Source: Janthinobacterium sp.
Lineage (GTDB): Bacteria; Pseudomonadota; Gammaproteobacteria; Burkholderiales; Burkholderiaceae_D
Assembly (NCBI GenBank): GCA_003133225.1
Contig: PKWL01000011.1
Span: 34,964 to 98,963 of the forward strand
Direction: 5' to 3'
Length of the DNA: 64,000 bases
The notes beneath the pieces were generated by a model, which did not search any database, had not been told where the DNA came from, and saw nothing but the letters and a program-made list of their open reading frames with translations. Each line of letters begins with the position of its first letter. Within the stretch, counting starts at the first letter, position 1. Both the position numbers and the translations under genes were made by a program. Shown piece after piece: positions 7,003 to 17,100 of this stretch.

Positions 7003-10000
7003 TCAGGCCGCCGCCCGCAGCCGAACTTCCGCCAGCACTTTCACCAGTTGGTCAACTTTTGCCGAGGTAAATACGCCTTCCGGCCCCTGTGGATTAATGT
7101 CGGTGAACGGGGATTCGTAGAGCCTGTCTGGTTCCATGACCCCGTTCTCGGTCAGGTACTCCACCACCAGTTTAACGAATTCAATCTGGTTCGCGTTTGG
7201 CGAAGTGCCTATAACAAACTGACTGAGCGCTTCTGTTGCGGCCGTCCGGTCCAACCCGACAAGCGAACGAATAAATATGCCCAAGCCATGACTTTGTTCG
7301 CTAGCTTGGTCGATGAGTTCCTGAGAGCCTCCAGCATCGACCAGCATTCGCTCCAACTCAGCAAGGTCAAATGCCGTAAGGGGTTGATTCCGTCGAAGAC
7401 GTTGTAGCGAAACGTGGCTTTCGTGTGCCTTGAGAAATTGCCTTGCCTTCACCTTGAACTTCGCCAAATCCATGCCGGTCCCAACTTCTGGCAGCGCAAT
7501 CGTTGTTTCATCACCGAGTTCATCTACGAAATCTGTGTATACAATTTTCCGCTTGGCTCTCTCTATCAGCTTCACCAGCGCACGTAGGCGTTTGCGGGCT
7601 GTTTCCAACATGCCGAGCGTGACGTCCTCCCACCATTCCTCGCCCGCGACAGCCTGAATCAACACCATCTGTGCTTTAATTGCCGGGACGCTTTCCTGTT
7701 CTTCCAATGCACTGGCGATGGCGCGAATCTGGTCGCGCAGGCCGGCGAAATCCGGCCTGGCTTCAAGGATGGATAGCTGGGTGCGCAACACCAATAAATC
7801 GAAGCGCTTGGCATCCTCGTCCTCGTCCGTCAGTTCAGTGGGCAGCCCCGCGACGTTCTGTGCAAGTTCAGCAAACTGGTCTGGTCCAAGCGCATCCCAG
7901 GCCTCCGCTTTGGCGTATTTTTCCACCAGCCGGCGCTTGGGCCGAACAACAAAATTATCGATATTCATGGCGACAACCTGAGACCAAAGAAAATCATGCG
8001 TTTCCTTGTTTAGGCCGGCCTCATCTTTATCGGCGAACTCCTTGCGCTGGTCCAATCCGGCAATCAGCTGCAGTCTGGCTTTGAACAATCGAGTGCCCAA
8101 CGGCTCGCTTGCGGCACCGTCTGAGGCGGCCATCTTTTGGCTGAAAAACTCAAGATTCTGGCAGTAGTCGAACAAATAGAAGAACGCCTTGTTCATGCCA
8201 GGGGCGAAGAGGTTCGGGCACAAGCGCGTGCCGCGGCCAAGCATCTGCCAGAATTTGGTCTTGGAACGTACCGCCTTGAAGAAGACCAAATTCAACACTT
8301 CCGGTACGTCAATGCCGGTATCGAGCATGTCGACTGAGATGGCGATATGCGGTGACTTGTCTTTGCTGGAGAAGCTGTCAATTAGGGTCTGCGCATAGAC
8401 TGTCTTGTGGGTGATGACTCGCGCAAACTCACCTTTGTAGTTGGGGTAGTTGATATTGAATCGCTCGGCGATAAACTCAGCGTGGGCGTTGTTCTTGGCG
8501 AAAACGATGGTCTTGCCGAGCCGGTCACCACCGGCGACTTTCTGTCCGCGCGTCATGACGTGCGCCAGCACCTTATCCACGGTGTCCGTATTGAACAACC
8601 ATTTGTTCATCGCAGCAGGGTCGACCTGGTCGGGAATTATGCCCTCCTCATCCCACTCCAATGCATCCCATTGCTCTTGTTCATCATCCGACAGGTCGTC
8701 GTACTTGATGCCTTCTCGTTGAAATTTTAGCGGTACCGAGACCGCTTTGGGTGGCACCAAGTAGCCATCGGCCACTGCGTCATCAAGTGAGAAAGCGTCG
8801 GTTGGTACGCCGCTTTCAAGGTCGAAGAGTCCATACGTATTGCGGTCAATCTCATCCTTTGGAGTGGCGGTAAGCCCCACTAGCAGGGAATCGAAATACT
8901 CGAAGATGGCACGATATTTTTGATAAATCGAGCGGTGCGCCTCATCAATGACGATGAGGTCGAAATGTCCCACACCAAACCGGCGCTGCCCGTTGCTCGC
9001 TTCATCAATCAGACCCATCATTGTCGGATAGGTTGAGAGAAATACCCGCCCTTCGGCGCTCTTGTCTGTGACCAGATTGACCGGCGAGGAATCAGGCAAG
9101 TGTTTCTTAAATGCCTTCACCGCCTGATTAACCAGTGCCACGCGGTCCGCGAGGAAGAGCACCCGCTTGGCCCAGTTGCAACGTATGAGCAGGTCCGCCA
9201 GCGCAATCACCGTGCGCGTCTTGCCAGCGCCGGTCGCCATCACCACCAGTGCTTTACGCTGGATATCGACCTCGAAGGTTTCACCAATCCGGCGCACGGC
9301 TCGGGTCTGGTAATAGCGTTCAATGATGGCGGCATTTATCGCCGCGTCAGCCAGTTTCTTTCGAGTGGCGCGACGCTGAATCATCAGTTCCAGCTCTTGC
9401 TTTTTGAAGAACCCCTGGACTGCGCGCGGTGGATAACTTGCATCGTCCCACAGCCAATGCTCATAGCCGTTGGAACAGAAAATCACGGGACGCTGACCGT
9501 ACTGCGCCTCAAGACAATCAGCATAGAGTTTGGCTTGCTGCTGTCCGACCTTGGCGTCCTTCTTGGTGCGCTTGGCCTCGACAAGACCGAGCGGCTTGCC
9601 GTCGTCGCCCCAAAGCACGTAATCGACAAAGCCCTTGCCCTCATTGTTGGGCATGCCTGTGACTTCGATTTCGAAATTTTTCTTTGCCTCCAGCTCCCAC
9701 CCAGCTTCTTTCAAGAGCAAGTCGATGAAATAGTCGCGTGTTTCGGCTTCGGAGTAGTCGTGGGTATCGGGCTGGGCGGAATTGGCTTTCTTGGCAGCAG
9801 CGAATTCCTCCCGTACTTTCCGCAGCTCTTCATTGAGCGCTGCCTTATCGGAAAGCAAGGCGGAAAGCTTCTCATCGCGCTCGTGCAGTTCGCCTTCCAA
9901 TTTTTTTAATTGGTCCAGTGTCTGCGGCGGAACCGTAGGCTGACCGAGAGAGAACTTTGGCAATAGGTCGGATGAGAACCGTAGACTCGGGTCCGGGCGA

Positions 10001-10380
10001 TTTTTTTGGCCGTAGGTGCGTGTCACCCAAAAGCAGATATGGAACAATTCTCGCGTTGCCACCAGTGCGTCTGCGGGCATGACCTTGCGAGTGCTATGAA
10101 CCGCCAGATTGCCAAGGTCCTTGATGAGCTTGGCTTTGGCGAACAAGGCGTCGCCGACGACTTGCCGAAAACTTGGCTCGTGGATGAGGGCGCTCAGGTT
10201 GTCTTGATACGGCAAATGAAGCGACTTGTCGTGCTTGTAGAGCCACGCCACCGTAAGTTCCAGGGTGCGTCGGGCGTAAAAGCAAGATGTCCGCGCATCG
10301 ATATTCGCCATCCCTTCCGCCCTTATTGCGGCCTCATAGAAAAGAGACCACTCGGACTGAAGGAATGCGAAATTGCTCAT
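7003..10380 (-). CDS. hsdR: Type I restriction endonuclease subunit R
   Basis: The 1125-aa protein has an N-terminal DUF4145-like helical domain (1-125), a coiled coil (155-200), a PD-(D/E)XK nuclease domain (about 210-330; D253 and the E268-A-K270 motif) and an SF2 translocase with MATGAGKT at 381-388 and DEAH at 479-482. The C-terminal third is of the EcoEI_R_C type. In type I systems HsdR translocates DNA in an HsdR2M2S1 complex and cuts unmodified DNA far from the site. The ATG follows the hsdS stop codon with no gap, so the three genes are translationally coupled. Length and motifs are complete. Confidence 0.95.
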   Translation of the reverse strand: MSNFAFLQSEWSLFYEAAIRAEGMANIDARTSCFYARRTLELTVAWLYKHDKSLHLPYQDNLSALIHEPSFRQVVGDALFAKAKLIKDLGNLAVHSTRKVMPADALVATRELFHICFWVTRTYGQKNRPDPSLRFSSDLLPKFSLGQPTVPPQTLDQLKKLEGELHERDEKLSALLSDKAALNEELRKVREEFAAAKKANSAQPDTHDYSEAETRDYFIDLLLKEAGWELEAKKNFEIEVTGMPNNEGKGFVDYVLWGDDGKPLGLVEAKRTKKDAKVGQQQAKLYADCLEAQYGQRPVIFCSNGYEHWLWDDASYPPRAVQGFFKKQELELMIQRRATRKKLADAAINAAIIERYYQTRAVRRIGETFEVDIQRKALVVMATGAGKTRTVIALADLLIRCNWAKRVLFLADRVALVNQAVKAFKKHLPDSSPVNLVTDKSAEGRVFLSTYPTMMGLIDEASNGQRRFGVGHFDLIVIDEAHRSIYQKYRAIFEYFDSLLVGLTATPKDEIDRNTYGLFDLESGVPTDAFSLDDAVADGYLVPPKAVSVPLKFQREGIKYDDLSDDEQEQWDALEWDEEGIIPDQVDPAAMNKWLFNTDTVDKVLAHVMTRGQKVAGGDRLGKTIVFAKNNAHAEFIAERFNINYPNYKGEFARVITHKTVYAQTLIDSFSSKDKSPHIAISVDMLDTGIDVPEVLNLVFFKAVRSKTKFWQMLGRGTRLCPNLFAPGMNKAFFYLFDYCQNLEFFSQKMAASDGAASEPLGTRLFKARLQLIAGLDQRKEFADKDEAGLNKETHDFLWSQVVAMNIDNFVVRPKRRLVEKYAKAEAWDALGPDQFAELAQNVAGLPTELTDEDEDAKRFDLLVLRTQLSILEARPDFAGLRDQIRAIASALEEQESVPAIKAQMVLIQAVAGEEWWEDVTLGMLETARKRLRALVKLIERAKRKIVYTDFVDELGDETTIALPEVGTGMDLAKFKVKARQFLKAHESHVSLQRLRRNQPLTAFDLAELERMLVDAGGSQELIDQASEQSHGLGIFIRSLVGLDRTAATEALSQFVIGTSPNANQIEFVKLVVEYLTENGVMEPDRLYESPFTDINPQGPEGVFTSAKVDQLVKVLAEVRLRAAA

Positions 10381-11577
10381 TTAGAGTTTTCCATTGAAAG
10401 CCTGGTGTTGGAGAGAGGCGAAGAGAGTGTCAAGTTCGGTGGCAGCGGCAATGTTGGCAGATTTTGTTTTTTGCAACGACTTTAGTCGAACTTCAAATTT
10501 ACGTTGCAAATCCATCGGCACCAAAGGCACGGGCATCGCTTTAATGATTCCCATATTGAGCCCGTCCATGATGGCACCCTTTGCCGTCTGGGCCAGATAT
10601 TTTCGTGCAATTGGATGCATTAAGAAATATGCGTGCAAAAAACCAGGTAAGCATTTTTTCGTGTCGAGCGTAATACAGCAAATATGCTTGGTGTTGATGG
10701 CTGCAGGAATATCAGCAGGAACAACGGCACATCTACCGCAGGTCCCCATGATGGTTATTAACACGTCACCAGGCTGGACCGTGTAGCGTTTCAATTCTCG
10801 ATATTTTTCTGGCGATATGAATCGGCGCCCCCGCCAGCGAAATTCATTGTGAACAGCGTTGTCAATCCCCAAGACCACCACACCTTCTTTTACGAATTCG
10901 CTATGTAAGAGTTGGCTTCCAAAGGGGCCTGTTCGGATACTCCCTTTGCTTGCGTCAGCTATGTCCGCAACACTGGAGATGGCCCAGTCGTTACCCTCAA
11001 CATCCCCAAACATCTCAACAAAAATCGACAGCGTGAGGCTATCCAGTTGCGCCAAGGCTTCCCGCCGCTTGGCTCTGAGCGCATCGGCTTGGTCCAGAAT
11101 GGCGGCAATGCGGCGTTGTTCTTGAATCGGTTGGATGCGAATAACTAAGTCTTTAACAATTCCTTGATTAATGTTAGGTTGAGCTCCACCAACCCCCATG
11201 GCAATAATCGAAGGGACTTGATTCGCAATCGCGTAATATAGGTAGCGTGTATCAGCGATTTTTGGGTCAGGGACAATGTGACAAACTGCTTGGTTTGTAG
11301 TGGCCTCCACCCCTAGAATTGCAAGACGACCAACGGTAGCTCCATACATCGCAAGCAATATTGCCCCGGACGGCACCAACTTGACGCTTGTTTCTTTTAG
11401 GGCAGTTGTTGTGACGTGCTCTTCTGTGCTCGTGATTATACCTTCCCGAAGTTCACCAGATTTTACCCAAGGAATACTGCCACTCTCGTAATAACGGTCC
11501 ATTTGGCTCCGCGAGGGGGTGCTCCCGCTCCCAGTTTTACAAAAATCTGCTAGGCGCATCGTCTGAAATCCGGTCAT
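10381..11577 (-). CDS. hsdS: Type I restriction-modification specificity subunit
   Basis: A 398-aa HsdS with two target recognition domains (about residues 5-190 and 200-375). Each is followed by a conserved helical spacer: IQEQRRIAAILDQADALRAK in the middle and the DLQRKFEVRLKSLQKTKS segment at the C-terminus. The two domains define the two halves of a bipartite DNA target, which cannot be read from sequence alone. The start overlaps the hsdM stop by four bases and its own stop abuts the hsdR start. Nothing suggests inactivation or phase variation. Confidence 0.93.
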   Translation of the reverse strand: MTGFQTMRLADFCKTGSGSTPSRSQMDRYYESGSIPWVKSGELREGIITSTEEHVTTTALKETSVKLVPSGAILLAMYGATVGRLAILGVEATTNQAVCHIVPDPKIADTRYLYYAIANQVPSIIAMGVGGAQPNINQGIVKDLVIRIQPIQEQRRIAAILDQADALRAKRREALAQLDSLTLSIFVEMFGDVEGNDWAISSVADIADASKGSIRTGPFGSQLLHSEFVKEGVVVLGIDNAVHNEFRWRGRRFISPEKYRELKRYTVQPGDVLITIMGTCGRCAVVPADIPAAINTKHICCITLDTKKCLPGFLHAYFLMHPIARKYLAQTAKGAIMDGLNMGIIKAMPVPLVPMDLQRKFEVRLKSLQKTKSANIAAATELDTLFASLQHQAFNGKL

Positions 11578-13112
11578 CCAAGTATTCCCTCAAGCTCTTC
11601 CATCCCCGCTTGAATCTCAGCCTCCAATTTGGCAAGCTTCGCAAGAATTTTCTTCGGCGGCAAATGCTCCACCACATCGTGTATAACCTCCTTGTAGCGG
11701 TTGATTGAAAGGTCGTAGCCATTGGTGGCAATGTCAGCCTTAGGCACACAGAAGCTCTGCTCGGTGCGCGGGCGTTTCAATTCGGCAGAGTCACGCTGTC
11801 CCCAACGCAAGAGTACGTCAGGCAGGTTGTTTTTGGTATGGTTGGCTTCATTGAGCACTTGAGTTGGCGTCACTCCCAGCTTTTCTTCTGGCAGCAGCGG
11901 TTGGCGTTTGTCGTCAAGGCTCCATCCGTCGGCCAACATATCGTAGAACCAAACGTGGTCGGTGCCACCGGAGTTGGTCTTTGTGAACAGCAAAATTGCG
12001 GTAGAGACCCCCGCATAGGGTTTGAACGCTCCGGCGGGTAACGAAATAACTGCATCAAGCTTTTGGTCCTCGACAATCATTTGGCGCAGCGCCTTGTGCG
12101 CATTGGAGGAGCCAAATAGCACTCCGTCCGGCACAATAACGGCAGCCCGGCCACCCGGCTTCAGAAGGCGTAAGAACAAGGCTAGGAACAACAGCTCAGT
12201 CTTTTTCGTTTTGACGATTTCCAGCAGGTCTTTGGCGGTATTTTCATAATCAAGTGAGCCGGCGAACGGCGGATTGGCGAGGATAAGGGAATACCTTTCC
12301 TCGTCGCCGGCGTGGTCCTGCGCCAGAGAATCCTTGTAGCTGATGTCTGGATTGTCGACGCCGTGCAGAGCCATGTTCATGCTGCCAATTCGAAGCATGG
12401 TATTGTCGAAATCGTATCCGTGGAACATGCCATGGTGGAAGTGCTCACGCGACTCAGGGTTGCGCAGAATTTCCGGGTACTGCTCACGTAAGTACTCGCC
12501 GGCAGCTACCAGGAAGCCGCAGGTCCCGCTCGCCGGGTCACAGATGACGTCCTTGGCGGTTGGGGCCGTCAACTCCACCATGAGCCGGATAATGTGGCGT
12601 GGGGTCCGGAACTGTCCGTTCGCCCCCGCGCTCGCAATCTTGCCCAGCATGTATTCGTAGAGGTCGCCCTTTGTATCACGGTCCTCCATCGGCACATGGT
12701 CGAGCATGTCCACGACTTTAGCCAGCAACGCTGGCGTAGGGATGGTAAAACGGGCATCCTTCATGTGATGCGCGTAGGTCGAGCCATCGTCATTCATTGT
12801 GCGCAGGAAAGGGAAAACGTGCTCGGCAACCACTGTGTACATTTCGGATGCCGCCAGGTTCTTGAAGCGCGACCAGCGCAAAGTCTCGAAATCCTGACCT
12901 TTGGCGTCTTGACCAACAGGGAAGATGCGGCGCTCCATCGGTTTTCCGAGGCGCACGGACTTGTTCTCTTCCAGCGTATGCAGGTCGTCCAGGCGGCGCA
13001 GGAACAGTAGGTAGGTGATTTGCTCCATCACCTCCATTGGGTTTGAGATGCCACCGGTCCAGAAGGCGTTCCAGATGGAGTCGATTTGGCTACGTAATTC
13101 GCCAGTCAGCAT
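11574..13112 (-). CDS. hsdM: Type I N6-adenine DNA methyltransferase subunit
   Basis: A 512-aa HsdM: helical N-terminal HsdM_N domain (1-150), GQFRTPRHI at 166-174, SAM-binding motif I DPASGTCGF at 192-200 and catalytic motif IV NPPF at 280-283. It methylates adenine in the host target together with HsdS. ATG 13112 is preceded by AGGA seven bases upstream. It is the first gene of the hsdMSR operon; the promoter must lie in 13113-13300, where I see no clear consensus boxes. Confidence 0.95.
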   Translation of the reverse strand: MLTGELRSQIDSIWNAFWTGGISNPMEVMEQITYLLFLRRLDDLHTLEENKSVRLGKPMERRIFPVGQDAKGQDFETLRWSRFKNLAASEMYTVVAEHVFPFLRTMNDDGSTYAHHMKDARFTIPTPALLAKVVDMLDHVPMEDRDTKGDLYEYMLGKIASAGANGQFRTPRHIIRLMVELTAPTAKDVICDPASGTCGFLVAAGEYLREQYPEILRNPESREHFHHGMFHGYDFDNTMLRIGSMNMALHGVDNPDISYKDSLAQDHAGDEERYSLILANPPFAGSLDYENTAKDLLEIVKTKKTELLFLALFLRLLKPGGRAAVIVPDGVLFGSSNAHKALRQMIVEDQKLDAVISLPAGAFKPYAGVSTAILLFTKTNSGGTDHVWFYDMLADGWSLDDKRQPLLPEEKLGVTPTQVLNEANHTKNNLPDVLLRWGQRDSAELKRPRTEQSFCVPKADIATNGYDLSINRYKEVIHDVVEHLPPKKILAKLAKLEAEIQAGMEELEGILG

Positions 13113-13525
13113 GTTCAGTTCCTAGTTCTGTTCGTTTAACGCAAAAAGTGCGAGAGGCAGCTCGCGACTATAGCGCCGTACTGGCATGTGCTGCAATGCA
13201 ATCGGGAGTTTGACGCGAGATTTGCTGGACAGTGGAGCGTCTCAGCTGCAAAGTGAACCCGATGTCTAGTGAAATGCGAAATTGCGCGCCCTAAATAGTT
13301 ATTTTACTGCAACATAAAGTACAATCGGAATTTATAAAAATAACGGCCAAAATTACAACGCTCATTCATGACGGGCACGTTTTTGAATGTGCGTTGCTGA
13401 CGTGAAAGACATGCACTAGGTGGTTGGTCCAGCCAAGTACGAGAACGTCCGTGAGTACCTCTAAGTTGATTTTGCGGGCAGTCACCGGGTCGAAAAGCTG
13501 AAGCCGGCTGAAACCGGCCAGCGAG
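13113..13525. other. Upstream region of the hsd operon
   Basis: No gene seen. It must contain the hsdM promoter (reading leftward). AT-rich around 13290-13360. Confidence 0.4.
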
Positions 13526-13881
13526 ACCGGCAGCGGCCAGAGCGGCGAAGATGAGGAAAAGCGGCTACGAGATTTTGTTGACAGGATGACCTGTTCGCCG
13601 GCGAGCTGACGGAGGCCGACTTTATTGGCTACGTAAAGACGATGGAGAGCAAGCTTCTGGAAAACGAGCAGTTGGCCGAACAGGCTGCCAATAACTCGGA
13701 GGAGCAATTCTCTCTTGGCGATTTTAAGGACATCTTCTCGAACACTGTGATTGATGGCATGGAAGCGCATAACAGCATCGCCAAACAGTTGTTGTCGGAT
13801 GAGCGGATATTTGCAGCGATACAGGGAATGATGGCGGCGGCTGTTTATAAGGCGTTTAATGAACAACGCCCTGCAACCTAA
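13526..13881 (+). pseudogene. C-terminal remnant of a different type I hsdR
   Basis: The plus-strand frame from 13642 reads ESKLLENEQLAEQAANNSEE followed by QFSLGDFKDIFSNTVIDGME, which fits the C-terminal helical domain of the other large HsdR family (AQQAANNTKEQF-type). Upstream, DEEKRLRDFVDRM continues the same protein in another frame, joined by a frameshift around 13585. Only the last 110-120 residues remain. It is not related to the hsdR at 7-10 kb in this region, so it records an earlier type I system at the same place. Confidence 0.7.
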
Positions 13882-14085
13882 CAAAGAGTGGCTTTCGAGA
13901 AAAGCCGAACACACCAGGAGCCTCCCGGTAGTTAAAGCTCAGACTTCGCCGACTGAAAAGTCGGCGAAACATGGGTTCTGCGCTAAATCACATTCATCGC
14001 AAAGTTAAAAGCGGCCCGGCGAAATGCAACACCAACCTCAACCAGCGTGTCAAAGCCGACCGCCTAAAACCAGGTTATTTTAACA

Positions 14086-14114
14086 TTGTGATAGAGACTA
14101 AAATCGCATATAAA
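14086..14114 (+). promoter_or_regulatory. Probable sigma-70 promoter of the SIR2 gene
   Basis: TTGTGA (14086-14091), 17-bp spacer, TATAAA (14109-14114), followed by the ATG at 14151. Good spacing and position; both boxes near consensus. Confidence 0.55.
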
Positions 14115-14150
14115 TTATGCTAGAGAAAATTTTGTCTGACTAAAACTTAT

Positions 14151-17100
14151 ATGACAAACAACGAAACGAATTCTGCGGATGTAGATAAAACCGCTTGCAA
14201 GGTAATTGACAGAATTCCGAATGGTGTTCATTTGTACCGCATTCGCGACGCGCTCCGCAACGGCCATGCCGCCGTCATGGTTGGGTCCGGGTTTAGTTTC
14301 AATGCGGAACACGGAAACCGGCTCTTGACCTGGGCCGGGCTGATGGGTGAGTTGTTGACGGACCTATATCCGGATAGCAGCGGACGCGAACTGGCGTTGC
14401 AGCGATTTGGAGGAACAAGTGGCATGCTGCGTTTGGCGGAGGAGTACTCAGTCGTCCTTGGTCGCGCCCATCTCGACGCACGAATTCATCAACTACTGCC
14501 CGATGTTGGTATTACTGCCCCTGGGGAGTTACATACCCAGCTTCTATCTCTGCCGTGGGTAGACGTTTACACGACAAACTACGACACGCTACTTGAGCGC
14601 GCCTTGGAAGTAGACCGAAAAAAACTGAAGCCGAAAATTGTCCGCCGATATCAAATCGTCTTAGCTGCCAATCACGTACCGTTCTCTAGAAGCAACGGGC
14701 GGCCGCGAGTGGTAAAGCTTCATGGAAGTCTGCGTACTGGTTCGCCACTAATCCTTACGGAAGAGGATTATCGACGCTATCCAACCCGATTCGCCCCATT
14801 CGTGAGCATGGTGCAACAGTCGATGTTGGAGAATGTTTTTTGCGTAATTGGTTTTTCCGGCGACGACCCAAATTTCCTGCAATGGACAGGATGGGTTCGT
14901 GACCGGCTTGGCGACCAAACTCCGCCTATCTATCTAGTAACACTAGAGCCAGTTTCTGAAGGACAGCGACTCATTCTAGAGCGAAGAAGTATTTTCCCAA
15001 TACCAATTGCTGAGTTGGGACGGGTTGAAAATAAAATCGACTATGCCGTAGCGCTAAACAAGCTGTTTGCCTTTTGGAAAGGTGAACCACGCGTGCGAGA
15101 AGGATTGTGGCCTTATCAAGGCCTACCCGCTGCCTATCGCGAAAAAGCCGCGGTTGAAGAACTTACTGAATGGATGCGCTTTGCCAAAAAAAATCGCCTG
15201 GAATATCCTGGCTGGCTGGTTGCACCAGAAGCCAATCGAGAGCTAGCGAAATATAAATGCGGTAACGTGTTTGTGAACATAAAGTATCGACAAAATTTCG
15301 AGCAATTGTCGCCAACTCTTCGGGTCGCATACCTCTACGAGGTTAATTGGATAAGCGAAACCATACTCGAGCTGATTGACCCCACACAAGCACTCGACTA
15401 TGAAGCAGCGCTATTGGCAAGCAGCACAAATTTTTCGTTTCCTTCAGGCCCAACGAAGGGCACGTCCGATATAGAGCCCACAAACAGTGAGTTCCAGCAT
15501 ATGTGGGGACGTCTCGCGTTAGCGGTCTTGCGAAACGCACGGGAACGACAAGACGTAAAGAAATTCGATGTTTGGAAGAAAAAATTGGCCGACATCTCGA
15601 CCGGAACGCATGACTCAGAAATAATCTGTTCGAGTCTCTACGAGGAAACACTTAGGCAGTTAGAGGAACTCAATCGACCTGCTGCTTTTAAATTGCTCAA
15701 ACATTGGTCCACAATAGACGTAGCGGCGGACCCCTATTGGTTAGTGCGAGCGGGAGCATTATATGGAGAATTCGGTGCTGTTCGCAAAGGACTGGAACTG
15801 GTCCGAAGGGGGCTCCACAAGATTCGTGAAGTGATACAAGCTGAAGGGGAAACAACGTTTTTTGTTTCTCGTGAGCATTGGGCGGAACGTATCATGGACG
15901 CGATGTCATCTGCCAGCCCGGAGAATGCAACTTGGCCCAGGGCACTCCCCAAACAAATTCAAACGGGTAAAGACGATTTCAACGGGAGTGTGCCGTCTCC
16001 TGAAGTTTCTTTAACAACATTGGTGCTTAGAGAGGAATCCGCATCAACATTAGCACCTACCGAAACTACTGAAGTCTATCGTGACGGCAGCGCCCAGGAC
16101 GTCGTGGGACATCCCAATCATCAAATTGGACTACTTGTTCGAGAGATATCGCGGGCCACTGCTAACTTGAATCTCAATGAAGTAGATTTTGACGACGTCG
16201 AACCGATAAACAGGGGCACAATGTCAGAGCCGTTGCCCGAGGCTTTGCACGCGGCTAGCGCATTTTGTCGGTTGGTTGAGACGGTCGCATATGTGCCTGC
16301 CTTAGGGGCACTCGGGTTGTCGGGCAACACCATGGTGAAGTGTTTTCGCATTCTTTGCATTAGCGAGCCGTTGAATAAATGCTTGCGACATTTGCTCCGC
16401 GCAAATAGTGGAGAAGCATTATCCTCGATGAAACCACTAAGCCCCGCGAACGTTGCGCGCTTGTCAGTTGAAGATTCGCGGCAACTTTTCGAGAAGTCAA
16501 TTTTATCTATTAATCAAACCCTCGGCAGGGCGTCGTCCAACTTTGACCACTCCGCCAAAACGTCAATTAAATTTTCGTTAGAGCTCGCCTCTCGCGTGCT
16601 TTTTAGGCTCATGCCTCAAGAGGCGGACAATGCAATCAAAAGCGCTATTCAATGGCATGAGAACAAGGCATTACAAAATGAGTTTAGCTTGTATGAACCA
16701 TTTGCGCTATTCTTTCGACGAGCTATACGCGCTGCGTCGATTTCAATGCTTGCACTACAAATCCCACGACTGCTTACGTTAAATCCTAACCCAAGCGTTT
16801 TTTCACGTTTCCGAGAATGGCCAATAATAGTCGAGAGCTTGCCGATAGAAGCTAACTTTTTGCTTCGTGGAGTGAAATGGAGCGAAATCGTCGAGACCAT
16901 TTTTTTGCAAGGCCGCGAACCATCTGAATCTACCGACGAATCAAAAGCGTTTCATGTTGCACGTTTAGACTGGTTGTATCGAAATGGAGCGATGTCTCGT
17001 CTGCAGCAAGAGAAATTTGCGACGTTTATCTGGAGCGGAACGTCATCAGGAGCTCTCCCAAAAATTTCTGGATTCTACGTAGGAGCGGCTATGCTTTGGC

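Noticed and set aside
9100..9909. 269-codon plus-strand frame inside hsdR
   Set aside because: It is the complement of a certain hsdR region with helicase motifs; no ribosome binding site.
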